Below, in pieces: positions 50,381 to 58,289 of a stretch of DNA of 64,000 nt. The stretch is from Microvirga sp. VF16 (GTDB taxonomy: Bacteria; Pseudomonadota; Alphaproteobacteria; Rhizobiales; Beijerinckiaceae): assembly GCF_016864375.1 (NCBI RefSeq), contig NZ_CP069356.1:1323945-1387944 (forward strand), in the 5' to 3' direction. The notes under the pieces were generated by a model. It had not been told where the DNA came from. It made no database searches and saw only the letters and a program-made list of their open reading frames with translations. The position numbers were made by a program, and so were the translations under genes. How positions within the stretch are numbered: position 1 is the stretch's first letter; each line of letters begins with the position of its first letter.

Positions 50381-50988
50381 GGGGACACCTCTCTGACTTG
50401 CCTCTATCCCATCCCTACCCCGGCGCAATGCTTTCGTTCAGTCCATAGGAGCCCATGAATGAACTCGGAGTTCCTGGCTCTGTTGCACCAACTTCGCGAA
50501 AATAGTCTGTAGCGTCTTCGATCTGACCAAGAGCTAGCATATCCTGTGGCTTGCCAAGTTAAAGCAGAGCCCGACAGCTTGGAGGCGGGCTAACCAAATT
50601 CTCCTGCTCCGTTTAACTTGGGTGAGAGCCGGTGCTCCGCAAAAGGTTCATTCTAGGGTTTGTGGGTTGGGATCAATCTCTCACCGGCCCGAACCGATAG
50701 GGCAGCGCCCGCTCGATCAACTCGAGCCCGTAGTCCTGCCGCAGCAACGGCTCTTCAGAGAGCAGCGATACGGGCACGCCGCTCTCCTGCTACTGCACCC
50801 ACAAGCGCGGCTCCCCTTGATTGCTGCGGGCAATGCTCATCAGACCTGCAGCCTGAGCGTCAAGGTCTGCATGGTGGATGGGCGCAGGCGAACGCCCTTG
50901 GTTTCTTTAGAGCATCGACGCTTCGGGAAACATTCTGCCCTGCTCGACGATCGTCCTCTTCCCGGTGCCCTGCACAATCTCCTTTCCG
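50381..50988. other. Region with possible histidine-kinase remnant
   Basis: 608 bases without an intact gene. On the reverse strand about 50690-50830 reads GEPRLWVQ, stop, QESGVPVSLLSEEPLLRQDY GLELIERALPYRFG, resembling the C-terminal end of HWE-type histidine kinases, with an in-frame TAG. Weak call. Confidence 0.4.
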
Positions 50989-52416
50989 CTATACGTCGTA
51001 GTACAGGACAAACTCGTAAGGGTGGGGCCGCATGCGGATTTCGTCGATTTCGTGCGCGCGCTTATAATCAAGGTAGGTCTCGATGACCTCCGTCGTGAAT
51101 ACGTCACCCTTGACGAGGAATGCGTGGTCGGCCTCCAGAGCATCAAGGGCCTGGTCGAGGGAACCCGGAGTCGATGGTACCTTGGCTCGTTCCTGCGGCG
51201 GCAGGTCGTAGAGGTTCTTGTCCAGCGGCTCTCCGGGATCGATGCGGTTCTGAATCCCGTCGAGCCCGGCCATCAGCATTGCGGCAAAGGCCAGATACGG
51301 ATTGCACGACGGATCGGGGCAGCGGAATTCCACTCGCTTGCTTTTCGGGCTCGGCGAGTACATCGGGATGCGGCATGCCGCCGAGCGGTTGCGGGCCGAG
51401 TAGCCGAGGTTCACCGGCGCTTCGAAGCCCGGCACCAGCCGCCGGTAAGAATTGACCGTGGGAGCGCACAGGGCGAGGAGTGCCGGTGCATGCCTGAGCA
51501 GACCACCAATGTAGTAGCGCATCAGGTCGCTTGATCCGGCATAGCCCTCGCCCGCAAAAAGCGGCCGCCCCTGTTTCCAGAGGCTCTGGTGCACATGCAT
51601 GCCTGAGCCATTGTCACCGAAGAGCGGTTTCGGCATGAAGGTCGCGGTCATGCCGCGTTCACGGGCGACGTTCTTGACCACGTACTTGTAGATCATCACA
51701 TTATCGGCCATCCGCTTGAGCGTGGTGAACCGCATGTCGATCTCGCCCTGTCCGCCGGTGGCAACCTCATGGTGGTGGGCCTCGACCGCAATGCCGAGCT
51801 CCTCCAGAGTGAGCACCATGCTTGTCCGGACATCCTGGAGAGCATCGGCCGGCGGGACGGGAAAGTAGCCTTCCTTGGGGCGGAGTTTGTGACCAAGGTT
51901 CGGTTCGTCGGTCCTCCTTGGATTCCAGTTCGCCTCGAGGGCATCGATCTCATATGAGCCGTAGTTCGTTCCCTGATCGTAGCTGACCTCGTTGAAGACG
52001 AAGTGCTCCAGTTCGGGGCCGAGATAGGCGGTGTCGCCGATCCCCGTGCTGGCCAAATAGGTCTCGGCCTCTTGGGCGATATGGCGCGGATCGCGCCTAT
52101 ATGGCAGACCACTGACGGGGTCCATGACATTGCAGATCAGGACGAGGGTCTGCGCTTCGGTGAAGGGGTCCAGGAAGGCGGTGGTAGGATCCGGAACGAC
52201 GAGCATGTCGCTTTCCTGGATCTCCTGAAAGCCGCGGATGGATGAACCATCGAAGCCGACACCGTTGGTAAAACTGTCGCCATCGAGCGCGGTCGGGGGA
52301 ACCGAGAAGTGCTGCCACAGCCCGGGCAGGTCGGTGAAGCGAAGGTCGACCATGGCGATCGCGTCATCCTTGATGATCTTGAGGACCTGGTCGGGTGTCT
52401 CACAAGTGTAAGCCAT
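50989..52416 (-). CDS. glnA: Type I glutamine synthetase
   Basis: 475 residues from ATG 52416 (AAAGGAG 8 bases upstream); the open frame upstream is leader. It makes glutamine from glutamate, ammonia and ATP. Motifs: DLRFTDLPGLWQHFSVP, NGVGFDGSSIRGFQEIQESD, LGPELEHFVFNEVSYDQG, EAHHHEVATGGQGEIDMRF, NGSGMHVHQSLWKQG, and the adenylylation loop NLYDLPPQE with its Tyr. It is a normal-length GSI-beta-type enzyme subject to GlnE control. A second copy on a plasmid (the main one is presumably chromosomal) could serve a special nitrogen role. Read away from YbaK, which lies upstream. Confidence 0.95.
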   Translation of the reverse strand: MAYTCETPDQVLKIIKDDAIAMVDLRFTDLPGLWQHFSVPPTALDGDSFTNGVGFDGSSIRGFQEIQESDMLVVPDPTTAFLDPFTEAQTLVLICNVMDPVSGLPYRRDPRHIAQEAETYLASTGIGDTAYLGPELEHFVFNEVSYDQGTNYGSYEIDALEANWNPRRTDEPNLGHKLRPKEGYFPVPPADALQDVRTSMVLTLEELGIAVEAHHHEVATGGQGEIDMRFTTLKRMADNVMIYKYVVKNVARERGMTATFMPKPLFGDNGSGMHVHQSLWKQGRPLFAGEGYAGSSDLMRYYIGGLLRHAPALLALCAPTVNSYRRLVPGFEAPVNLGYSARNRSAACRIPMYSPSPKSKRVEFRCPDPSCNPYLAFAAMLMAGLDGIQNRIDPGEPLDKNLYDLPPQERAKVPSTPGSLDQALDALEADHAFLVKGDVFTTEVIETYLDYKRAHEIDEIRMRPHPYEFVLYYDV

Positions 52417-52562
52417 CGCCTTCTCCTTTGGGGCCGCGGCTGCAGGAGAGGTTCCGAGCCCGTCGAAGGAGCCGGAGCGAGGGCCGGTGATGAATCCGAT
52501 CCCATCCTCCGATCCTGCCCTGCCAAGGCCTTCGCGACCGAGATCACCGAGGCGGCCTCTGC

Positions 52563-53033
52563 TCACGGGCCTTCGGAAAAGGCCCCGTGCCGGGCGCGGG
52601 TGTTGAGCCGCGCAAACTCCGCTTGGCTCATATGGATCAGCGTGGCGTGATCGCCGCCTTCGAAGTAAAGCTCCGGTTGCTGATCGATGCTGGAATCGAT
52701 GATCACATCCAGCCCATAGCATTCGCCAACCGGCGGGATAGCGCCGCGGACACAATCTGGGAAGATCTCGGCAATCTCGTCCTCGCTGGCAAGCTCCACA
52801 CGCTCGCCGAGGTCCAGCTTAAGATCGGACAATAGAAGGTGGTGCGAAGCCGGCAGGATCGCGAGCCAGTAGCCTTGCCGGTCCCGGAGCAGAATACCCT
52901 TGGCCAAGCGGTTCCCCGGGATATGGCTGATCTGGGCTGTGCCCCACGACGATTCCGTCGGCTCATGTGAGATCAGGTCGTACGTGACATCCCGATCGTC
53001 CAAGTACTTTTGGAGCGTCGCAGCAATCGCCAT
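52563..53033 (-). CDS. YbaK/ProX-type aminoacyl-tRNA deacylase-like protein
   Basis: 156 residues from ATG 53033 (GGAGG five bases upstream). Family features: LQKYLDDRDVTYDLISHEPT, NRLAKGILLRDRQGYWLAIL PASHHL (the Lys of AKGI), LDLGERVELASEDEIAEIFP DCVRGAIPPVGECYGL. It would remove misacylated amino acids from tRNA. It precedes glnA on the same strand, with 146 bases between. Confidence 0.85.
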   Translation of the reverse strand: MAIAATLQKYLDDRDVTYDLISHEPTESSWGTAQISHIPGNRLAKGILLRDRQGYWLAILPASHHLLLSDLKLDLGERVELASEDEIAEIFPDCVRGAIPPVGECYGLDVIIDSSIDQQPELYFEGGDHATLIHMSQAEFARLNTRARHGAFSEGP

Positions 53034-53319
53034 GACGACCTCCGGCCGCTTGCGCATGGTGCCGAAACAGTCCGCCGTGAAGACCGTCGCCTTCCTGCGC
53101 CGTCATTCAACTCCACAATTTTACGTCGCTCCTCGTCCGCCCACAATGAGTTTTGCACGGGATAACGCCCTGTGCCCTTTCCCCGTCATCCAAACATCCA
53201 AATTTGGGATAGCGCTCAAGCTGTGGATAGCAGCGTCCCAACCAAAGTTTCCGAGGGGGTGATCGCGATGGCTGTGGTTTCAACGGCTGGAGCCGTGATA
53301 GCGGCTCTCTTCTTAAGTG

Positions 53320-53366
53320 AGCGCCTCGTGCGGAAAACTGGACCCGGTTTTCCGCACGAGGCGCTG
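53320..53366. repeat. Inverted repeat (hairpin) in the 53-kb intergenic region
   Basis: GCGCCTCGTGCGGAAAAC at 53321-53338 is the reverse complement of GTTTTCCGCACGAGGCGC at 53348-53365, a 18-bp perfect stem with a 9-base loop. No T-tract follows. It could be a large structured RNA hairpin or a protein-binding site. It lies between YbaK and the Pcm gene. Confidence 0.75.
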
Positions 53367-53499
53367 GACGCACAAGGTGTCCCGGCAACCGCCCCGCATG
53401 CCGTTTAATCCGACTTATTCGTGGGTCAGCGCTCTGAAGATCCGAAACGGGTTAAAGTTTCACGTTCCAGCCGCTTAGCAAACGTCGGCACTTGAGTGC

Positions 53500-53550
53500 C
53501 GAAGCAGACCAACCGCTTACGTCTCAAGAGTGCCATGAACCGACGCTCAT
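53500..53550 (+). repeat. Dispersed intergenic repeat, diverged copy
   Basis: CAACCGCTTACGTCTCAAGAGTGCCATGAACC (in two runs: CGCTTACGTCTCAAG then AGTGCCATGAACC) keeps the GTCTCA(A/G)GAGTGCCA core found near 9.8, 10.8, 15.2 and 17.6 kb. Confidence 0.5.
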
Positions 53551-53584
53551 GCCGATCTCGTGCCGATAGGCTCGACATGTCTTC

Positions 53585-53707
53585 TCAGGTCGCGATGACG
53601 TCTTCGACACGCTCAGAAATCGTGCCACAGGGTCTACCAGTCCCCGGGTCCGTAGCATAACACCGATAGATCATCTGCTGGCCGGGGCAGTGAACACCCG
53701 CGACCAT
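53585..53707 (-). CDS. 40-residue conserved-looking small protein
   Basis: MVAGVHCPGQQMIYRCYATD, then PGTGRPCGTISERVEDVIAT, with two cysteines spaced as CP...C and CG. AAGGAAG lies just before ATG 53707. Too short to assign; the start context supports it. Confidence 0.55.
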   Translation of the reverse strand: MVAGVHCPGQQMIYRCYATDPGTGRPCGTISERVEDVIAT

Positions 53708-54251
53708 ACTTCCTTCTCCAAGCCATTCCGTACAATGCGTTTGCCACCAAGAGCATTGGCTGCTCTTCTCATGTTCGGAATGTACAAGGCAATGGTTCAT
53801 TTATCCATTGCCAGCTCTGGGCAGTCCGTTAACCTCATGTCTGCTCGGCCGACCCAAGAGTCAGCTAATGACCGGCCCAAAACAAGAAGAACGCTCATGA
53901 TTGCCCTTGCAGCCCCCGCTCTGTCGAGTCTCATGCCCTTTGCTGGGTGAACTCAGCGTGCAGGTTCTATTTTCCGATCCTGGTTCAGTACTGCTTACGT
54001 AGCTGAACATGAGAAGATTACGATTATCGGTCGACATGAATTCCGGGAGAATGCCCATGCCTTGCGCCCATACCTGGACTTGGCCACCAAATCGCCTATT
54101 CGTGCAACAAAGCGCCCTGGATCTCTACGGCCTGTCCCGACCTGGAATTGGACCGTAGCAAACCCAAGTAGAGCTGGTAAGAAGCAAGCGCTTCCGGAAC
54201 ATCGGTGAGAGCGAAGGGGTTGGTTTCAGGATACCTGTCAAGGCTCAGATC

Positions 54252-54980
54252 ATGGCTCGCACGCTGGTCCTGCTCGCCACAGCTCTGCCGCTGTTGACCG
54301 CCGCAGCCGCGGAGCCGGATTATGGGACAGCGCGGCAAAAAATGGTCAATACAATCGAGGGGCTCGCCACCCGTATCACCGCAGCCCCGGGTACCGATAG
54401 CCTTGCCCCACCCGTTCTGGCTGCCTTGCGGCAGGTGCCACGGCACGAGTTCGTGCCGGCAGAGGCCCGAGCCGCAGCCTATGACAACCGGCCCCTGCCG
54501 ATCGGCTACGGCCAGACGATCTCACAGCCGTACATCGTCGCCCTCATGACCGACCTTGTGAGGCCAGACAAGGATGATGTTGTTCTCGAGATTGGTACCG
54601 GCTCCGGCTATCAGGCTGCCGTCCTGTCGCCGCTGGTCAGCCGCGTCTTCTCGATCGAGATCGTGGACGCGCTGGCCAAGCGGGCAACGGAGCGATTGGC
54701 GGCACTGGGCTACGGCAACGTGACGGTGCGCCACGGCGACGGCTATCACGGCTGGCCCGAACACAGCCCCTTCGATGCGATCATTGTAACCGCAGCCGCA
54801 AGCCATATTCCCCCGTCTCTTGTCAGCCAGCTCAAGCCGGGAGGCCGCATGGTCATTCCAGTCGGGCCGCCCTTCATGGCTCAGAACCTGATGCTGGTCG
54901 AGAAAGACACGCGGGACCAAGTGCATACTCGCACACTCCTGCCCGTCCACTTCGTCCCGCTGACTGGCGGTAATCGCTAG
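54252..54980 (+). CDS. pcm: Exported protein-L-isoaspartate O-methyltransferase
   Basis: 242 residues. N-terminal signal peptide (RTLVLLATALPLLTAAAA). Pcm fold: RHEFVPAEARAAAYDNRPLP IGYGQTISQPYIVALMTDL and VLEIGTGSGYQAAVLSPLVS (SAM motif I), DGYHGWPEHSPFDAIIVTAA. It methylates isoaspartyl residues to start repair. A secreted form is unusual; typical Pcm is cytosolic. It is followed after 4 bases by the spermidine-synthase-like gene. Confidence 0.9.
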   Translation: MARTLVLLATALPLLTAAAAEPDYGTARQKMVNTIEGLATRITAAPGTDSLAPPVLAALRQVPRHEFVPAEARAAAYDNRPLPIGYGQTISQPYIVALMTDLVRPDKDDVVLEIGTGSGYQAAVLSPLVSRVFSIEIVDALAKRATERLAALGYGNVTVRHGDGYHGWPEHSPFDAIIVTAAASHIPPSLVSQLKPGGRMVIPVGPPFMAQNLMLVEKDTRDQVHTRTLLPVHFVPLTGGNR

Positions 54981-54984
54981 GGCC

Positions 54985-57444
54985 GTGGCACTCCTGGTCG
55001 CCATCGGCATTCTTGCAGGCGCCGCCCTCGCCTACGAGATCCTGCTGGCGCGCCTGTTCTCGATCCTGCTCTGGCACCATTTCGCCTACATGATTATCAG
55101 CGTGGCGCTGCTCGGGATTGGCGCCAGCGGCACGGTCCTGGCCTTCGCACGAGGAGCACACACCTCATCATCCTTTGGCGTCGGCTTCACCGGCTGCGCC
55201 GTGTTGTTCGCGGTCTCCACTGTCGGAGGCTTTGCGCTCGCACAGCGGGTGCCGTTCAATCCACTCGAGGTGACCTGGGATGTTCACCAGCAGCTTCATC
55301 TGGCGCGGATTTGCCTGTTGCTGACCCTGCCCTTTTTTGCCTCCGGTGCCGCGATCGGGCTGGCGTTCACCCAGGGCAGCGAACGGGTCGCCGCGATCTA
55401 TCGCGCGGATCTGCTCGGCGCCGGTGCCGGTGCGCTGCTGATTGTCGCTCTGCTGTACGTGCTTCCACCGCAGGATTGCCTGCGGATCATTGGCGGGCTG
55501 GGCTTCGTTGCCGCCGCACTGACCGCATGGGACAGTGGCGCTCGCCGTTCGGCTGCTGCGTTGGCTGCCCTTGCGGTAATCTCGACAGCTGCCTGGCCGT
55601 CGTCATGGCTGCAGCTCCAGCCCTCACCGTACAAGGGCCTGAGCGTAGCCTTGACCGCCCCCGGTGCCCGTGTCCTGGCGCAGCGGTCCAGTCCGCTGGG
55701 ACTGCTGACGGTGGTTGAAAGCCCGGTTGTTTCGTTCCGTTACGCTCCCGGGCTTAGCCTCGGCGCCACGTCGGAGCCGCCACCGCAGCTGGGTGTCTTC
55801 ACGGATGCCGAAGCGCTGACCGTCATCACCCGCTTTACGGGCGACAAGAGTGCGCTCGACTATCTCGATCAGCAGATCACAGCACTGCCGTACCACCTCC
55901 TCAAGAAGCCACGCACACTCATCCTCGGGGCGGGAGGAGGCGCCGACGTGCTAAGCGCTCTGTACTATGACGCAACGCACGTCGATGCCGTTGAGCTCAA
56001 CCCCGACTTGATCGACTTGGTGCGGAGGCCCTTCTCGGCTTTGGCCGGAGGGCTCTATCAGCGCGAGGGTGTCACAGTGCATATCGCCGAAGCCCGCAGC
56101 TTTGTCGAGGCGAGTGGGCAGCGTTGGGATTTGATCCAGCTGGCACTCCTCGATTCGTTCACGGCGGCAGCGGCCGGTGTTCAGGCTCTTGGGGAGAGTC
56201 CACTCTACACGGTGGAAGCACTTCAGGCATATTACGGGCATCTCGCCCCCGGCGGGCTGCTGGCCATCACGCGCTGGCTGCTCGCACCGCCCCGCGATGC
56301 CATCAAACTGTTTGCCACTGCTGCAGTGGCTCTTGAGCAAAGGGGTGTCTCATCCCCCGGCGCTCAGCTGGCGATGATCCATAGCTGGAACACGGCAACA
56401 TTATTGATGAAGAACGGGCCGTTCAATGCCGCCGATATCGCCGCGATTCGAGCTTTCGCCGAAGCCCGTTCCTTCGATGTGGCTTGGTACCCGGGCATGG
56501 TCGAGGTGGAGGCAAACCGGTTCAACCAAGGGGCCGAGCCTTACTTGTACCGCGCCGCCCTGGCGCTGCTTGGCCCAGCGCGGGAGCGATTTCTGAACGA
56601 CTACAGGTTCTATATCACCCCGGCAACCGATGACCGGCCCTACTTTTTCCGCTCGTTCAAATGGGCGCTGTTGCCCGAGCTTTTGGCCCAGCGCGCTCAG
56701 GGTGGGCTGACCCAAGTGGATGCGGGCTATCTGGTCGTGCTCGCCACGCTCCTGCAATCGGCGGTCGCGAGCTTGGTCCTCATCCTGTTGCCGCTGGCGG
56801 TGTTGCGCGCCAGACACCGGCATCGCAAGCCTGGAACCGTGGCACGGTGGCAGGTCGTGCTTTACTTTTTGGCTCTTGGCTTTGGGTTCATCTTCATCGA
56901 GATCAGCTTCATCCAGCGCTTTACGTTGTTCCTTGGCCATCCACTTGCGGCGATTGCCGTGGTCCTAGCCGCCTTCCTGGTCTTCGCTGGTCTTGGCAGT
57001 GGCATCGCGGCACCCCTCGCTTTGCGTCGACGAGCGGTCATCGTGATTGCTGTGGCAGGCATCATCGCATTCGCTGGGATTTATCTGATTGGATTACCTG
57101 TCCTGCTGCCGAGCCTCGTCAGCTTGCCCGCTCCACTCAAAACGGCGATCACCCTTGTGCTGATCGCGCCCCTGGGCTTCGTGATGGGTCTCCCATTTCC
57201 ACTTGGCCTGGAGCGGGTCGCTGCAGAGGCTCCTGACCTGGTGCCATGGGCTTGGGGTATCAATGGCTGTGCCTCTGTGGTCGGGGCTGTCCTCGCGAGT
57301 ATCCTTGCAATGCACATCGGTTTAACTCTCGTCATCTGCTTGGCGCTCGCGCTCTATGCTGTTGCAGCACTGACGCTCATGACGGGAACACCTCGAACTC
57401 GCAAAGAGACCTTGTCAGGCTCTGATGCCTCACGAGCCCCGTAG
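54985..57444 (+). CDS. Polytopic membrane protein with spermidine-synthase-like domain
   Basis: 819 residues from GTG 54985. N-terminal ~8 membrane spans (VAIGILAGAALAYEILLARL, MIISVALLGIGASGTVLAFA ...). Middle Rossmann domain LILGAGGGADVLSALYYDAT and VDAVELNPDLIDLVRRPF is of spermidine-synthase/SAM-binding type. C-terminal spans follow (AVIVIAVAGIIAFAGIYLIG, LVICLALALYAVAALTLMTG). Such fused transporter/synthase-like proteins are known but their products mostly are not. Likely co-transcribed with pcm. Confidence 0.75.
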   Translation: MALLVAIGILAGAALAYEILLARLFSILLWHHFAYMIISVALLGIGASGTVLAFARGAHTSSSFGVGFTGCAVLFAVSTVGGFALAQRVPFNPLEVTWDVHQQLHLARICLLLTLPFFASGAAIGLAFTQGSERVAAIYRADLLGAGAGALLIVALLYVLPPQDCLRIIGGLGFVAAALTAWDSGARRSAAALAALAVISTAAWPSSWLQLQPSPYKGLSVALTAPGARVLAQRSSPLGLLTVVESPVVSFRYAPGLSLGATSEPPPQLGVFTDAEALTVITRFTGDKSALDYLDQQITALPYHLLKKPRTLILGAGGGADVLSALYYDATHVDAVELNPDLIDLVRRPFSALAGGLYQREGVTVHIAEARSFVEASGQRWDLIQLALLDSFTAAAAGVQALGESPLYTVEALQAYYGHLAPGGLLAITRWLLAPPRDAIKLFATAAVALEQRGVSSPGAQLAMIHSWNTATLLMKNGPFNAADIAAIRAFAEARSFDVAWYPGMVEVEANRFNQGAEPYLYRAALALLGPARERFLNDYRFYITPATDDRPYFFRSFKWALLPELLAQRAQGGLTQVDAGYLVVLATLLQSAVASLVLILLPLAVLRARHRHRKPGTVARWQVVLYFLALGFGFIFIEISFIQRFTLFLGHPLAAIAVVLAAFLVFAGLGSGIAAPLALRRRAVIVIAVAGIIAFAGIYLIGLPVLLPSLVSLPAPLKTAITLVLIAPLGFVMGLPFPLGLERVAAEAPDLVPWAWGINGCASVVGAVLASILAMHIGLTLVICLALALYAVAALTLMTGTPRTRKETLSGSDASRAP

Positions 57445-57611
57445 GGGCAACACGACCTACAGCAGGACGACAAGGCAGGTCCCTCACTCATGCAGGACGG
57501 GTTCCGACCGCTCCGCACCTCAGCTACGGATATCGCGCAGGAGGATGAGCTTAATCAGTCCGCTTAGGGTGAATCTCTGCCGGTTTTATGCCGGCGGCCT
57601 ATATCTGTTAG

Positions 57612-58289
57612 ATGCGACAGAACCCGCGCATGCCCATGCTTAAGATCTTCGATCTCAGGAAGAGCTATCCCACACCTCAAGGGCCGCTGATGGTGCTCAA
57701 GGGAGTCAACCTGACGCTTGAACCCGGGTCCAGCCTGGCCCTGATGGGAGAATCCGGAAGCGGAAAGAGCACGCTCTTGCATCTGATCGCCGGACTCGAT
57801 GACGCCGATAGCGGTGAGATCCGGCTCGACGGCGTAGCGATCTCGAAACTGTCCGACACCGGTCGCGCCACACTGCGGCGCGAGAGCCTGGGGCTGGTCT
57901 TCCAGCAATTCAATCTCATCCCGAGCCTGACTGTCGGCGATAACCTAGCGTTCCAGGCGAGGATTGCGGGCCGCTTTGACTCACAGTGGCAGCACGAGCT
58001 GATCCGCCGGCTCGATCTGAGCGCTCAGATCGATTGCTACCCCGAGCAGCTCTCGGGCGGACAGCAGCAGCGGGTCGCGATCGGGCGCACCCTGGCGGTC
58101 AGGCCGGGCCTGGTGTTGGCGGACGAGCCCACCGGCAATCTCGATGAGGCTGCGGGGGACGAGGTGCTGAGGCTTGCACTCGAACTCGTCGCACAGACCG
58201 GGTGCGCATTTCTCATGGTCACGCACAGCGCGCGGCTCGCCTCAAGGCTGGATCGTCAGGTGACGCTGACCTCGGGGGTCTTGTTGTGA
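57612..58289 (+). CDS. ABC transporter ATP-binding protein (AttE/LolD type)
   Basis: 225 residues from ATG 57612; ATG 57630 or 57636 are alternatives. Walker A GESGSGKS (46-53), Q-loop VFQQFNLIPSLTVGDNL, signature QLSGGQQQRVAIGR, Walker B LVLADEPTGNLDEA and the H-loop VTHS are intact. It belongs to the lipoprotein-release/MacB-type ATPases. The permease overlaps its stop (GTGA, 58286-58289). ATPase of an AttEFGH-type system. Confidence 0.93.
   Translation: MRQNPRMPMLKIFDLRKSYPTPQGPLMVLKGVNLTLEPGSSLALMGESGSGKSTLLHLIAGLDDADSGEIRLDGVAISKLSDTGRATLRRESLGLVFQQFNLIPSLTVGDNLAFQARIAGRFDSQWQHELIRRLDLSAQIDCYPEQLSGGQQQRVAIGRTLAVRPGLVLADEPTGNLDEAAGDEVLRLALELVAQTGCAFLMVTHSARLASRLDRQVTLTSGVLL

Larger units (their letters stand above)
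53034..54251. other. Long, mostly non-coding region
   Basis: About 1.2 kb. It contains a diverged dispersed repeat near 53500-53545 and one short gene at 53585-53707. Other ORFs have no motif. The segment CGCCTCGTGCGGAAAACTGG (53323 on) is echoed as an inverted copy GTTTTCCGCACGAGGCGC just after it (53348-53365), a perfect inverted repeat of about 17 bases. Confidence 0.5.
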
